Of a stretch of DNA of 64,000 nt, positions 9,688 through 18,232 are shown one piece after another. Positions within the stretch are counted from its first letter, which is position 1, and the number at the start of each line of letters is the position of its first letter. The stretch lies in NCBI GenBank assembly GCA_002842205.1, contig PHCI01000008.1:62001-126000 (forward strand), written 5' to 3'. This DNA comes from Betaproteobacteria bacterium HGW-Betaproteobacteria-3 (GTDB lineage Bacteria; Pseudomonadota; Gammaproteobacteria; Burkholderiales; Burkholderiaceae_C). The translations under genes and the position numbers were made by a program. The notes under the pieces were generated by a model that saw only the letters and a program-made list of their open reading frames with translations, was not told the origin of the DNA and made no database searches.

Positions 9688-9844
9688 GATGTGCTTTCTG
9701 CGCGTTGGAGGGAAATGATGCGTGATTACAACAATAGCATCAACGATTGCCCAGTGTTCATGTCGCCAAAGTTACGCCTTGAAGACGGCGCGGTGCGGCT
9801 ATGGGATATTCACGTTCTGTCACACAAAACAACATAAAAAGATC

Positions 9845-10966
9845 ATGGCAATCGACACGAAAATTTGCCTGCTCGGATTTGGCGCGTCCGAGCTTTCTGC
9901 GCTCCACGCACTGGTGCGACTCATGATGCGCCGGGGGCAGACTTGCACGGTGGTGCACAAGTCAACCGCTGCCGACGTGGTGGTGGCCAACGCCGACGAC
10001 CCTGAAACCATGCGCCAACTCTGGGCCTCGTCGTCCGTGGGCCGGGTGCTGCTGGTGGGCCAGAACGATGGCGCCACGGGTTGGCCGGTGCTGCCGCGGC
10101 CGATGAAGCTGCTGGCCATCCTGGACACGATCGACGCGCTGCTGGCCGCACCCCCGGGGCAACGGGGCGGCGCTGCGCAGGACGCCAGTTCGGGGTTTGC
10201 GCTGACCCGCCCCTATGCACCGGGCGACTCGCGCAACGGGGGCCTGGATTCCGCGGCGTCGGGCTTTGCGGCCACTCAGCCTTTCGTGGGGCTCAATGCA
10301 CTGGCGCCGGTGTCCCGCGCGCAAATCCCCGTGGCCGCGCCGGTGGCCGCCATTGACGCCGAATCCATCGAACAGTGGCGCGCCGCGCAACGCCTGCGCC
10401 AGGACCCGACTTCAGCGCCCACGCAATGGCAGGCCTTCGCGCCGGGGGACGAGGCGCCCACCACAACGCCACCGCCCCTGGTTCCCGCCCCGCCAGTCCA
10501 GGCGCCCCAGGCGCCGACACGCCGCGACCCTGAATCCCCGGAGGCGGGCCAGACCGACGCCGCGACCGCAACGGCATCGGCGCCCGCCCCCACGCCTTTG
10601 GCCGACGCGCTGGTGGTGGGCGACGGCGACTTGTCCCGCCGCGCCCTGCACCGGCACCTTCACCTCCAGGGGCTTCGGGCTGATCTGGCGCGCACCGGCG
10701 AAGAGGCCTTGCAGCACGCTGCGCGGCGGGCCTACCGGTTTGTGTTTCTGGACACGTTGGGCGGCGAGATGGATGCATTCGCGACGGCCCGCGCGTTGCG
10801 CAAGTTCAAGCCGGCTTCGGGTGAGCGGCCGCTGGTGATCATGCTGTCCAGCGCGGGCGGCCTGTGGGGGCGGCTGCGCGCAAGGCTGGCCGGCTGCGAT
10901 GCGTTTCTGGTCAAGCCCGTGGACGGCGGCAAACTGGGCCGCGTGCTGGCGATGCCACGCCGCTGA
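9845..10966 (+). CDS. Uncharacterised protein with two receiver-like domains joined by a Pro/Ala linker
   Basis: The protein has 373 residues. Residues 1-100 resemble a degenerate receiver fold: KICLLGFGASELSALHALVRLMM, a short beta/alpha alternation and a closing WPVLPRPMKLLAILDTIDALL. Residues about 100-255 are low-complexity (Ala, Pro, Gln, Thr). The C-terminal part is a clearer response-regulator receiver: LVVGDGDLSRRALHRHL, the probable phospho-acceptor Asp in FVFLDTLGGEMD, and the conserved Lys in FLVKPVD. The acidic pair expected after strand 1 is reduced to GDGD. No DNA-binding or enzymatic output domain exists. The ATG at 9845 follows AAAGATC; an in-frame start at 9722 lacks similarity. 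It stands alone, so its partner is unknown. Confidence 0.6.
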   Translation: MAIDTKICLLGFGASELSALHALVRLMMRRGQTCTVVHKSTAADVVVANADDPETMRQLWASSSVGRVLLVGQNDGATGWPVLPRPMKLLAILDTIDALLAAPPGQRGGAAQDASSGFALTRPYAPGDSRNGGLDSAASGFAATQPFVGLNALAPVSRAQIPVAAPVAAIDAESIEQWRAAQRLRQDPTSAPTQWQAFAPGDEAPTTTPPPLVPAPPVQAPQAPTRRDPESPEAGQTDAATATASAPAPTPLADALVVGDGDLSRRALHRHLHLQGLRADLARTGEEALQHAARRAYRFVFLDTLGGEMDAFATARALRKFKPASGERPLVIMLSSAGGLWGRLRARLAGCDAFLVKPVDGGKLGRVLAMPRR

Positions 10967-10975
10967 GCGCGACGG

Positions 10976-11854
10976 TCAGTCGGCCGCCGCGCGGTGGGTC
11001 GACAGCATGGCGGCGAGCACGATCAGTGCGCCACCCAGCAGTGTGCGCGTGCTCAGGGTTCCGGCGCCCAGCCACACGGCCGACACGCTGGCAAACACCA
11101 CCTCGGACAGCATCACCAGCGCCGTGGTGTGGGCGCGCAGCCGCCCGGCCCCGTATTGCAGCGCCAGGTTGCCCGCGAGAAAGGCCACGCTCAGCAACGC
11201 GGCCAGACCCATCCATTGGACCGATGGCATGGGCGGCGCCCCCACGATGCCTTGCGTCATGCCGATCGAGGCCGCCAGGGCGGCCATGAGCGTGCCGCCA
11301 CCAAACATGGCCAGCATCCGCGATGCGGGTGGGGTCTGGTTGAGCTTGCGCAGCAGGATGTTGGTCAGCGCAAAGGTCAGGCCTCCCATCAGGGCCAGCC
11401 AGTCGGCGCCCGATTCGGGGATGGGCCAGTCGGCGCCCGGGGTTTTCAGCACGATCACCACGCCGGCCAGCGCGAGCGCCAACCGCAGCAGGGCACCCGT
11501 TGAGGGTTTTTCCCCAAGCAGGGGCCAGGCCAGCAGCACCGACCACGCCGGCATGAGGTAGAACAGCAGGACCACGCGCACCACGTCGCCCACGGTCACG
11601 GCCCAGTTGAAACCCACATTGGTCAGGCCCGATGCGGCCATCAGCAGCCACAGCATCGGGTGCGCCAGCAGACCGCGCCAGGCCTGCGGCCGCAACACCC
11701 ACAAACAAGCCAGCGAGACCAGATAAATCAGCGCCGTGGCCCACAGGGGATGCAGCCCGTGGGCTTCCAGTTGCCGGAACGGCCACCAGGAAACGCCCCA
11801 GACCAGGGCGTTGAGCAGGAGGGCGAGAACGGGAAGCAGGGGACGCGTGGGCAT
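10976..11854 (-). CDS. EamA/DMT superfamily transporter
   Basis: This is a polytopic inner-membrane protein of 292 residues with about ten hydrophobic helices in two EamA repeats. The first repeat starts at LLLNALVWGVSWWPFRQL and the second at GADWLALMGGLTFALTNILLRKL. Typical DMT signatures are seen at the ends of the repeats (RVVLLFYLMPAWSVLLAWPLL, VFASVSAVWLGAGTLSTRTL). Such proteins export small metabolites or amino acids; nothing here fixes the substrate. The start at 11854 is the best conserved; an ATG at 11884 in frame would add ten residues. It lies downstream of lplT on the same strand, 75 bases away, so co-transcription is possible. Confidence 0.85.
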   Translation of the reverse strand: MPTRPLLPVLALLLNALVWGVSWWPFRQLEAHGLHPLWATALIYLVSLACLWVLRPQAWRGLLAHPMLWLLMAASGLTNVGFNWAVTVGDVVRVVLLFYLMPAWSVLLAWPLLGEKPSTGALLRLALALAGVVIVLKTPGADWPIPESGADWLALMGGLTFALTNILLRKLNQTPPASRMLAMFGGGTLMAALAASIGMTQGIVGAPPMPSVQWMGLAALLSVAFLAGNLALQYGAGRLRAHTTALVMLSEVVFASVSAVWLGAGTLSTRTLLGGALIVLAAMLSTHRAAAD

Positions 11855-11929
11855 GAAAAAAGAAGAGGCATGGGCCGCTGCCATTCGCGGCAGGGTGAGC
11901 TGGGAAGGGGGCGAACGACGCGCGGCCGT

Positions 11930-13213
11930 TCAGTCGTGCAGGTCGTCGTGGCGTGCAATCTGCAGCAGGTGCTCGACTTCCTCGCGATGGAGAACGGTGT
12001 TGTGTTGATGCCAGCGCTGGATCATCCACATCATGCCGGCCACCACCACGCCGAACGCGGTGATCGCCCCGAAGGCCGACAGACCCATGCCGGTGGACAG
12101 GCTGTAAAAAGCCCCCAGCGCCAGGATGCAGGCCTGCTCGTTGAAATTTTGCACCGCAATCGACCGGCCCGCCCCCATGAGGTTGTGGCCCCGATGCTGC
12201 AGCAGCGCGTTCATGGGCACCACCAGAAAACCGCCCAGACCCCCCAGCAGCACCAGGAAGGGCGCCGCCACCCAGACGTTGGTGATGAAGTTCATGCCGA
12301 TCACCAGCACGCCCATGGCAATGCCCATCGGAATGACGCGCGTGGCCATGTCCAGCCGCATGCGCACCGACGCCACCACGGCCCCCACGGCGGTGCCGAT
12401 GGCCACCACCCCGACCAGCGACGACGCCTGCGTGGTGCTGTAGCCCAGGGCGGCCGCGCTCCAGGCCAGCACGATGTAGCGCAGGTTGCCGCTCACGCCC
12501 CAGAACAGCGTGGTCGTGGCCAGCGAAATCTGTCCCAGCTTGTCTTTCCACAGGCGTGAATTGCAGGTCCAGAAGTCGGGCAGCATCTGCAGCGGGTTGG
12601 CCGGCATCGGCCGCATTTCAACACCAGTGCGCGGGATGCGGGTGTTGAACCAGGCGGCCAGTGCATACAGAAACACGATCACGCCGATGGCGGCTTCGGG
12701 CGGGGTGTCGACGCTGGTCTCGATCAGGGGGAGGTCAAAGGACAGCAGCCAGGACGAGATCGAATGCCCCACCAGCTGGCCGCCCAGCAGCACGCCCAGG
12801 ATGATGGAGGCGATCGTCAGGCCCTCGATCCAGCCATTGGCCTTGACCAGTTGCGACGCCGGCAGCAGTTCGGTGAGGATGCCGTATTTGGCCGGCGAGT
12901 AAGCCGCGGCGCCCAGGCCCACAATGGCGTAGGACATCAGCGGGTGGGTGCCAAACAGCATCATCAGGCAACCCACGACCTTGATCGCGTTGCTGGCGAA
13001 CATCACCTGCCCCTTGGGCCGGGCATCGGCAAAGGCACCGACGAAAGGGGCCAGAATCACATAGAACAACGCGAACATGGGCACCAGGGCGGCCCGTTGC
13101 CATTCGGCGCCGCCACCGATGCGGATCAGTTCCACCGCTGCGACAAATAGCGCGTTGTCGGCCAGCGAGCTGAAAAACTGCGCCGACATGATGGTGTAGA
13201 AGCCGCGCTTCAT
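11930..13213 (-). CDS. lplT: Lysophospholipid transporter LplT
   Basis: This 427-residue MFS permease opens with GFYTIMSAQFFSSLADNALFVAAVELI, the family signature of LplT. LplT flips lysophospholipids across the inner membrane for re-acylation. Other recognisable parts are PFVGAFADARPKGQVMF, the loop VGLGAAAYSPAKYGILTELLP and the late LVVLLGGLGGF-like region (FLVLLGGLGGFLVVPMNALLQHRG). The acyltransferase partner Aas is not adjacent. It is divergent from alr, an arrangement seen in other Burkholderiales. Confidence 0.9.
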   Translation of the reverse strand: MKRGFYTIMSAQFFSSLADNALFVAAVELIRIGGGAEWQRAALVPMFALFYVILAPFVGAFADARPKGQVMFASNAIKVVGCLMMLFGTHPLMSYAIVGLGAAAYSPAKYGILTELLPASQLVKANGWIEGLTIASIILGVLLGGQLVGHSISSWLLSFDLPLIETSVDTPPEAAIGVIVFLYALAAWFNTRIPRTGVEMRPMPANPLQMLPDFWTCNSRLWKDKLGQISLATTTLFWGVSGNLRYIVLAWSAAALGYSTTQASSLVGVVAIGTAVGAVVASVRMRLDMATRVIPMGIAMGVLVIGMNFITNVWVAAPFLVLLGGLGGFLVVPMNALLQHRGHNLMGAGRSIAVQNFNEQACILALGAFYSLSTGMGLSAFGAITAFGVVVAGMMWMIQRWHQHNTVLHREEVEHLLQIARHDDLHD

Positions 13214-13340
13214 GGATGGGCGGTCAATTCATCAGCCGGTCTGATGCCAGGGTAAAAAATAAATGTCTCCAAACGACGGCAGGTTATAGCATGGCGGCCG
13301 GTGCCAGAATCCTGTGGTACGCCACCTTGACAAGACCGCC

Positions 13341-14435
13341 ATGCCCCGTCCCATCCAGGCCACCATCCATACCGAAGCCCTGCGCCACAACCTGGCGCAG
13401 GTGCGCCGCGCCGCACCCGATGCCAAGGTCTGGGCGGTGGTCAAGGCCAATGCCTATGGCCATGGCATTGAGCGGGCCTTTGAGGGTTTGCGTGGCGCCG
13501 ATGGTTTTGCGCTGCTCGATCTGGCCGAGGCCGAGCGCGTGCGGGCGCTGGGCTGGCGCGGCCCGGTGTTGCTGCTCGAAGGCGTCTTCGAGCAACGCGA
13601 CCTGGAGCTGTGCTCGCGGCTGGAGCTGTGGCACACCGTGCATTGCGACGCACAGATCGACATGCTGGCCACGCACAAGACCCAGCGGCCGCACCGTGTG
13701 TTCCTCAAGCTGAACTCGGGCATGAACCGGCTCGGGTTTGCGCCCGCGGCCTACCGCTCGGCCTGGACGCGGCTCAACGCGCTGCCCCAGGTGGACGAGA
13801 TTTCGCTGATGACGCACTTCAGCGACGCCGACGGCCCGCGCGGCATCGCGCCCCCGATGGCGGTGTTTGCCGACGCCACGCGCGAACTGCCCGGCGAGCG
13901 CACGTTGTCCAACAGCGCGGCCACGCTGCGCCACGCGACCGATGCCGCCGTGCGCGCCGACTGGGTCCGCCCGGGCATCGCCGTGTATGGCAGCGCCCCC
14001 GATTTCCCCGAGCACAGCGCGGCCGACTGGGGCCTGCAGCCCACCATGACGCTGGCCGCGAAAATCATTGCCGTGCAGCAATTGCAGCCCGGTGACACCG
14101 TGGGCTACGGATCGAGCTTCACGGCCGACGCCCCCCTGCGCATCGGCGTGGTGGCCTGCGGCTATGCCGACGGCTACCCGCGCCACTGCAGCACTGGCAC
14201 GCCGGTGCTGGTGAACGGCGTGCGAACCCGTCTGGTCGGGCGCGTCAGCATGGACATGGTCACCGTGGACCTCACACCGGTCCCGGACGCCCGCCAGGGC
14301 ACCGAAGTCACCCTCTGGGGCCGTGCGGGCAACGGGGCGTGGCTCGCCATCGACGAGGTGGCGCGATCGGCCGGCACCGTGGGCTACGAGCTCATGTGCG
14401 CGCTGGCGCAGCGGGTGCCGGTGGGGGTGGATTGA
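13341..14435 (+). CDS. alr: Alanine racemase
   Basis: This 364-residue PLP enzyme makes D-alanine for peptidoglycan. The PLP lysine is K35 in [11 protein letters not shown], and the catalytic tyrosine is Y256 in DTVGYGSSF. The C-terminal beta domain includes [14 protein letters not shown] and ends with [16 protein letters not shown]. The ATG at 13341 matches the family start; the frame is open upstream to 13314. It is divergent from lplT. In many relatives radA follows alr, but here about 10.6 kb of other genes intervene. Confidence 0.95.
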   Translation: MPRPIQATIHTEALRHNLAQVRRAAPDAKVWAVVKANAYGHGIERAFEGLRGADGFALLDLAEAERVRALGWRGPVLLLEGVFEQRDLELCSRLELWHTVHCDAQIDMLATHKTQRPHRVFLKLNSGMNRLGFAPAAYRSAWTRLNALPQVDEISLMTHFSDADGPRGIAPPMAVFADATRELPGERTLSNSAATLRHATDAAVRADWVRPGIAVYGSAPDFPEHSAADWGLQPTMTLAAKIIAVQQLQPGDTVGYGSSFTADAPLRIGVVACGYADGYPRHCSTGTPVLVNGVRTRLVGRVSMDMVTVDLTPVPDARQGTEVTLWGRAGNGAWLAIDEVARSAGTVGYELMCALAQRVPVGVD

Positions 14436-14474
14436 TCAACGCCTGAGCGTGTTTGCGCGTGCTGGGCGCTGCGC

Positions 14475-14915
14475 TCAGGGCAGGCTGGACAGGTGGGCCT
14501 GCGCCGCTTCAGCAAGCTTGCCGTCAAAGGTGGCCAGCGGGCATTTCAAGTCGGCGGCGAGCCAGAGATAGGCGGCGTCGTAGGCCGAGAGTTTGTAGCG
14601 CTGAGCCAAGGCAAACGTCGCTGCAACGTCAATGCGCAGAAGTTCAATGCCAAAGTCTTGCCACTGCGCGAGCCCTTCGTTGGCGGCCACATCAGCGCCC
14701 TGGCGCAGTTTCTTGAGTGCCACGCTGCATATTTCGGCTTGCAGGATGAACGGCGCGTACAAGGTGCGTCCGGCCAGCCGGGCCTGCGCCTCGTGTTGCC
14801 ACTGCTCCTGAAACAGCACACCCGCCAGCGCACTGCAATCCACCACGATGGGCGGCCGCACGAGGTATTGCGCAGGTGGCTCGGCGACCCGCAGCACGGG
14901 CGGAGCTGGCGTCAT
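14475..14915 (-). CDS. vapC: PIN domain ribonuclease toxin, VapC family
   Basis: This 146-residue PIN-domain protein has the acidic metal-binding residues in place: D26 (PIVVDCSAL), E61 (ILQAEICS), D113 (LSAYDAAYL) and D131 (LATFDGKL). VapC toxins cleave tRNA or rRNA when released from their antitoxin. The start codon overlaps the stop of the upstream antitoxin gene by 4 bases (ATGA), so the two are translationally coupled. An N-terminal extension of about 20 residues before the first strand is longer than usual. It is convergent with alr, 39 bases away. Confidence 0.88.
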   Translation of the reverse strand: MTPAPPVLRVAEPPAQYLVRPPIVVDCSALAGVLFQEQWQHEAQARLAGRTLYAPFILQAEICSVALKKLRQGADVAANEGLAQWQDFGIELLRIDVAATFALAQRYKLSAYDAAYLWLAADLKCPLATFDGKLAEAAQAHLSSLP

Positions 14916-15241
14916 CGGGAGTCCCGATCTTCGCGAATAAGGTCAATGCTGGACGGGCCGGAGTGGATGGGTTGAGGGTACCTGGCCTGGAGTTCAGCCA
15001 CGACCTGCTCGACCGTCTTCCAGCCCTGCCGCACGATCGGCCAGCCGTGCTGGTCCAAGCCCACGACGCGCGGGGCACCCGTGTTGGCAGGGTCTGCGGC
15101 ATGCGTGGGCGCTTCCTGCCGCACGGCCTGCTCGACGATGGCCATCAGCTCGCCCTGCAGCGAACGGTGGTTGCGCGCGGCACGCTGGCGCAGGGCCTCG
15201 GCCCAGGCTTCGGGCACGTCCTTGATGGATAAATTGGACAT
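14912..15241 (-). CDS. vapB: Arc/FitA-type antitoxin, VapB family
   Basis: This 109-residue protein has an N-terminal ribbon-helix-helix of the FitA/Arc type (MSNLSIKDVPEAWAEALRQRA, then NHRSLQGELMAIVEQAVRQ). Its C-terminal tail (TVEQVVAELQARYPQP) probably wraps and inhibits the toxin. It overlaps vapC by 4 bases. RHH antitoxins repress their own operon together with the toxin. Three copies of a TTGGCGCCA-like motif lie directly upstream and are the likely operators. Confidence 0.85.
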   Translation of the reverse strand: MSNLSIKDVPEAWAEALRQRAARNHRSLQGELMAIVEQAVRQEAPTHAADPANTGAPRVVGLDQHGWPIVRQGWKTVEQVVAELQARYPQPIHSGPSSIDLIREDRDSR

Positions 15242-15290
15242 GATTTGGCGCCAAAGTGGATATTGGCTCCATTTTGGCGCCAGAAAGCAA
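15242..15290 (-). promoter_or_regulatory. Operator array upstream of vapBC
   Basis: Within 50 bases before the vapB start are TTGGCGCCAA (15245-15254, inside the 12-base palindrome TTTGGCGCCAAA), the near-copy TTGGCTCCA (15263-15271) and TTGGCGCCA (15274-15282). Repeated short palindromes beside an RHH-antitoxin gene are typical autoregulatory operators. The promoter must lie in this same stretch, since panE-like coding sequence ends at 15296. Confidence 0.65.
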
Positions 15291-15295
15291 AACCG

Positions 15296-16288
15296 TCAAT
15301 ACAGCCCGCGCACCTGCGCGTGCAGTCGGCTCAGGCCCAGCAGTGCGTCGGTGAACGGCGTGGGCACGCCGGTCAGCGCGCCGAGTTCGCGCACCACGGT
15401 CACCAGCGCGTCCAGCTCCACGGCCTTGCCGGCCTCCACGTCCTGCAGCATCGAGGTCTTGAACGCGCCCAGCTTGCGCGTGACGGCGTGGCGGTCTTCG
15501 GGTTGCTGGTCGATGGGGATGCCGATGCGCGCACCGATCTCCTTGGCTTCGAGCATCACGCGCGAGATGAAGCCGCGCACCAGGTCGTCGTTGAGGATGC
15601 GGTCGGTGGTGGCGCCGGTCAGGGCGCTGACGGGGTTGACCGTCATGTTGCCCCAGAGCTTGAACCAGATGTCTTGCTGGATCTGTTCGGACACCACGGC
15701 TTCAAAACCGCCACGGGCCAGCCGCGCCGCGATGGCTTGCACCCGCGCCGTGGCCTGGCCCGAGGGCTCGCCAAGAATGAGCTTGTTGCCAAAGTGGTGT
15801 TGCACGTGCCCCGGGCCGAGGAGCGCGCAACTGGCGTGGACCACGCAGCCCACCACCTGCCGCACGGGGATGGCCGCGGCAATGTCGCCGCGGGCGTCCA
15901 CCGCCTTCAGGGGCGTGCCGGCGAAGGCACCGCCAAAACCCTGCAGGAACCACCATGGCACGCCGTTCATGGCGGTCATGACGACGGTGTCGGGGCCGAT
16001 CAGCGGCGCGATGTGGCGTGCGACCTCGGCCAGCGCGGGGGCCTTGACCGCGACGACCACCAGGTCCTGCACGCCCAGCCCGGCGGGGTCGTTGCTGGCG
16101 CGCACGGGGGTGGTCGAGGTCGCGCCCGCAGACTGCACGCGCAGGCCGTGCTGGCACAGCGCGTCCAGCGTGGCGCCGCGCGCCACCACGCTCAGGGTGC
16201 TGCCCGCCCGCGCCAGCCCGGCACCCATCCAGCCGCCAATGGCTCCGGCACCGTAAAGGCAGGCCTTGAATGCATTTTTATCAGTCAT
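15296..16288 (-). CDS. 2-dehydropantoate 2-reductase family oxidoreductase (PanE/ApbA-like)
   Basis: This 330-residue NADP-dependent ketoacid reductase has an N-terminal nucleotide-binding motif CLYGAGAIGGWMGAGLARAG and the middle motif VVVAVKAPALAEVA. The catalytic lysine region is IWFKLWGNMTVNPVSALTGA, and a C-terminal helical domain follows. PanE makes pantoate, but many paralogues act on other 2-keto or 2-hydroxy acids. Here it lies at the end of an aromatic-degradation operon beside a class II aldolase and a Bug receptor, so a catabolic substrate is more likely than pantothenate synthesis. Its upstream border is a dispersed repeat that begins at the start codon. Confidence 0.82.
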   Translation of the reverse strand: MTDKNAFKACLYGAGAIGGWMGAGLARAGSTLSVVARGATLDALCQHGLRVQSAGATSTTPVRASNDPAGLGVQDLVVVAVKAPALAEVARHIAPLIGPDTVVMTAMNGVPWWFLQGFGGAFAGTPLKAVDARGDIAAAIPVRQVVGCVVHASCALLGPGHVQHHFGNKLILGEPSGQATARVQAIAARLARGGFEAVVSEQIQQDIWFKLWGNMTVNPVSALTGATTDRILNDDLVRGFISRVMLEAKEIGARIGIPIDQQPEDRHAVTRKLGAFKTSMLQDVEAGKAVELDALVTVVRELGALTGVPTPFTDALLGLSRLHAQVRGLY

Positions 16289-16343
16289 TTTGGCCTTGAG
16301 CCCCCGTCGAATGGCAATAGTTTGCTCTATGTTTTGTAGCTTT
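16288..16343 (-). repeat. AT-rich dispersed repeat, copy 3
   Basis: On the minus strand the order is CATAGAGCAAACTATTGCC, ATTCGACGGGGGCTCAAGG and CCAAAATG. It spans the gap between the class II aldolase and the PanE-like gene. The aldolase stop codon (16329-16327) and its last residues SYKT are encoded by the repeat, and its other end touches the PanE-like start codon. Confidence 0.78.
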
Positions 16344-17133
16344 GATCGATCCGGTCCACCTGGCGGACCAGGGCGTCGAACACGTCCTGGCCGGCGCCGA
16401 ACCGCGCGTCAAACTGGAACGAGTCGTGCGTGGTTTTATGGGCTACGGCCGCGCTGACCGGGATGGCCCGGCCCAGCGCGGCCTGCGCCAGCTGGATCTC
16501 GCAGGCGCGCTGCAGCGTCCACAACCGCACCAGGGTGAGCGGCAACGTGGCACCGCAAGCGAGCAGGCCGTGGTTGCGCAGGATCAGCAGCGGTTTTTGC
16601 CCCAGGCTGGCGAGCAGGCGCGGCGCCTCGTCGGCGTGCACGGTGATGCCTTCGAAGTCGTGGTAGGCCACCATGTCGTGCAACTGGGCTGAATAGAAAT
16701 TGTTCTGCGCCAGCCCGCCTTCGGTGCAGGCCACCGCGATGCCTGCGGTGGTGTGGGTGTGCATGACGCAGTGCGCGTCGGGCCGGTGGCCGTGCAGGGC
16801 GCCGTGGATGGTGAAGCCGGCCGGATTCACCGGCCAGGGGTTGTCGTCGAGCTTGCGGCCCTGAAGGTCGACCTTGACCAGATTGCTGGCCGTGACCTCG
16901 GTGTAGTGCAGGCCGAACGGGTTGATGAGAAATTGCGGCGGCGGGGCAACCGCCGCGGTGGCCGACCCGCCGGACACGTTGTCGGGCAGGCGCACGGTGA
17001 TGTGGTTGTAGATCATCTCGGTCCAGCCGAGCATGGCAAAAATGCGGTAGCAGGCCGCGAGTTGCACCCGAGCAGACCATTCGTCCGGGTGCATGGCGCG
17101 GGCCGTTGCGGGGGCGTTGAGGACGACGCTCAT
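16327..17133 (-). CDS. Class II aldolase/adducin family protein
   Basis: This 268-residue zinc-dependent aldolase/epimerase-fold protein has metal ligands H125 and H127 in VMHTHTTAG and H188 in LRNHGLLACG. The early motif is MLGWTEMIYNHITVRLP. Family members split or epimerise hydroxy-sugar phosphates or hydroxy-acids; others act as decarboxylases. It follows the Bug receptor gene with an 8-base gap and precedes the PanE-like gene, so the three probably handle one imported acid. The C-terminus (SYKT and the stop) derives from the dispersed repeat downstream. The substrate is unknown. Confidence 0.85.
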   Translation of the reverse strand: MSVVLNAPATARAMHPDEWSARVQLAACYRIFAMLGWTEMIYNHITVRLPDNVSGGSATAAVAPPPQFLINPFGLHYTEVTASNLVKVDLQGRKLDDNPWPVNPAGFTIHGALHGHRPDAHCVMHTHTTAGIAVACTEGGLAQNNFYSAQLHDMVAYHDFEGITVHADEAPRLLASLGQKPLLILRNHGLLACGATLPLTLVRLWTLQRACEIQLAQAALGRAIPVSAAVAHKTTHDSFQFDARFGAGQDVFDALVRQVDRIDQSYKT

Positions 17134-17141
17134 GCGGCGAC

Positions 17142-18158
17142 TCAGGCGTCGGCCGTGAAGCCAATGGACTTGACCAGCGGGCCCCAGCGCTCGGTGTCGC
17201 TTTTGAGCAGCGCAGCCAGTTCGGCCGGGCTGGACGACGCGGCTTCCAGCCCCATGGCGGCCAGCCCGTCCACCACGTCCGCACTGGCCAATGCGGCGCG
17301 CAGCGCGGCGTTGAGGCGCTGCACCACGTCCGGCGGAGCCTTGGCGGGCAGGTAAAAACCCATCCACTCGCTGAACACCATGTCCTTGAGGCCCTGCTCG
17401 GCAAAGGTCGGCACGGTGGGGGCGAACTTGCTGCGTTTGGCGCCCGAGGTGCCCAGCAGGCGCGCCTTGCCGGTGGCCACATGCTGGGTAAATTCGCCCA
17501 CCGGGCCGGATACGGCAGGAATCTGCCCGCCAATCATGTCCAGAATGGCCGGCTGCGTGCCCCGGTAGGCCGCGTGCTTGATGTCCACCCCGGCCGAACG
17601 CCCGAGTAGCACGCCAATGAAGTGCGGCACCGAGCCCGCAGCGGGCGAGCCGAAATTGGCCAGGTTGGGGTTGGCCTTGCTCCAGGCCAGAAACTCGGGC
17701 ACGGTCTGGATGGAGGACGGCACCGCCGGGCCGACCGCAAAGCCAAAATCGAAGGTGCAGGCCAGCGATGCGGGTGTGAGGTCGGCCAGCGGGTCGTAGG
17801 GCAGCTTCCGGTAGATGTGCGGGTACACGCCCAGCATGGACATGGGGGTCTGCAAAATGGTCGCGCCATCGGGTGCTGCGCCTTTGACGGCCTGCACCGC
17901 AATCTGCCCGCCCGCGCCGGTCTTGTTTTCGACCACGGCGGTTTTGGCATACGCCGTGCTGAGCCGTGACGCCACGCGGCGGCACAAGGTGTCAGAGGTG
18001 CCGCCGGCCGAAAAACCGGTCACGAACTTCGCCGTTTCCAGCGGCTGGCCTTGCGCCCAAGCCAGGCGGGCGGTGCTGCCCAGCAGCGCGGCGGCGCTGG
18101 CGGACTGAAGGATCTGGCGGCGGGATATGGGCATGGAAGTGGGCATGGAAGTGGGCAT
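17142..18158 (-). CDS. Bug family tripartite tricarboxylate transporter substrate-binding protein
   Basis: This 338-residue periplasmic receptor has a twin-arginine-like signal (SRRQILQSASAAALLG, cleavage near AWAQG), followed by FVTGFSAGGTSDTLCRRVA, VENKTGAGGQIAVQAVK and ATILQTPMSMLGVYPHIY. These are Bug/TctC landmarks, and such proteins bind carboxylic acids or amino acids. No TctA/TctB membrane genes are nearby, as is common for the numerous Bug genes of Burkholderiales. It sits between hpaI and a class II aldolase on the hpa strand, so homoprotocatechuate or a related acid is a plausible ligand. The N-terminus holds three in-frame ATGs created by a 12-base tandem repeat; 18158 is preferred because AAGGAGA precedes it. 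Confidence 0.88.
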   Translation of the reverse strand: MPTSMPTSMPISRRQILQSASAAALLGSTARLAWAQGQPLETAKFVTGFSAGGTSDTLCRRVASRLSTAYAKTAVVENKTGAGGQIAVQAVKGAAPDGATILQTPMSMLGVYPHIYRKLPYDPLADLTPASLACTFDFGFAVGPAVPSSIQTVPEFLAWSKANPNLANFGSPAAGSVPHFIGVLLGRSAGVDIKHAAYRGTQPAILDMIGGQIPAVSGPVGEFTQHVATGKARLLGTSGAKRSKFAPTVPTFAEQGLKDMVFSEWMGFYLPAKAPPDVVQRLNAALRAALASADVVDGLAAMGLEAASSSPAELAALLKSDTERWGPLVKSIGFTADA

Positions 18159-18161
18159 GGA
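18132..18161 (-). repeat. 12-base tandem repeat carrying three in-frame start codons
   Basis: Reading on the minus strand, the unit ATGCCCACTTCC occurs twice and a third ATGCCC follows, with ATGs at 18158, 18146 and 18134. The unit is a multiple of three, so copy-number change would lengthen or shorten the N-terminus of the Bug receptor without shifting its frame. Confidence 0.85.
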
Positions 18162-18232
18162 AGTCTCCTTGGGCGTCGAGTGGGGTTGTGGGCAACGAAA
18201 CCGGGTTGGTATGACGGGGCGCCGGATGCGGC

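Noticed and set aside
10911-12551. A 546-codon frame overlapping the DMT transporter and lplT in another frame
   Set aside because: It runs through two conserved membrane proteins and across their intergenic region; it shows only GC-driven Gly/Arg/Ala strings.
18132-18161. Phase-variable frameshift switch
   Set aside because: The unit is 12 bases, so copy changes keep the reading frame. On/off switching by frameshift is not possible.
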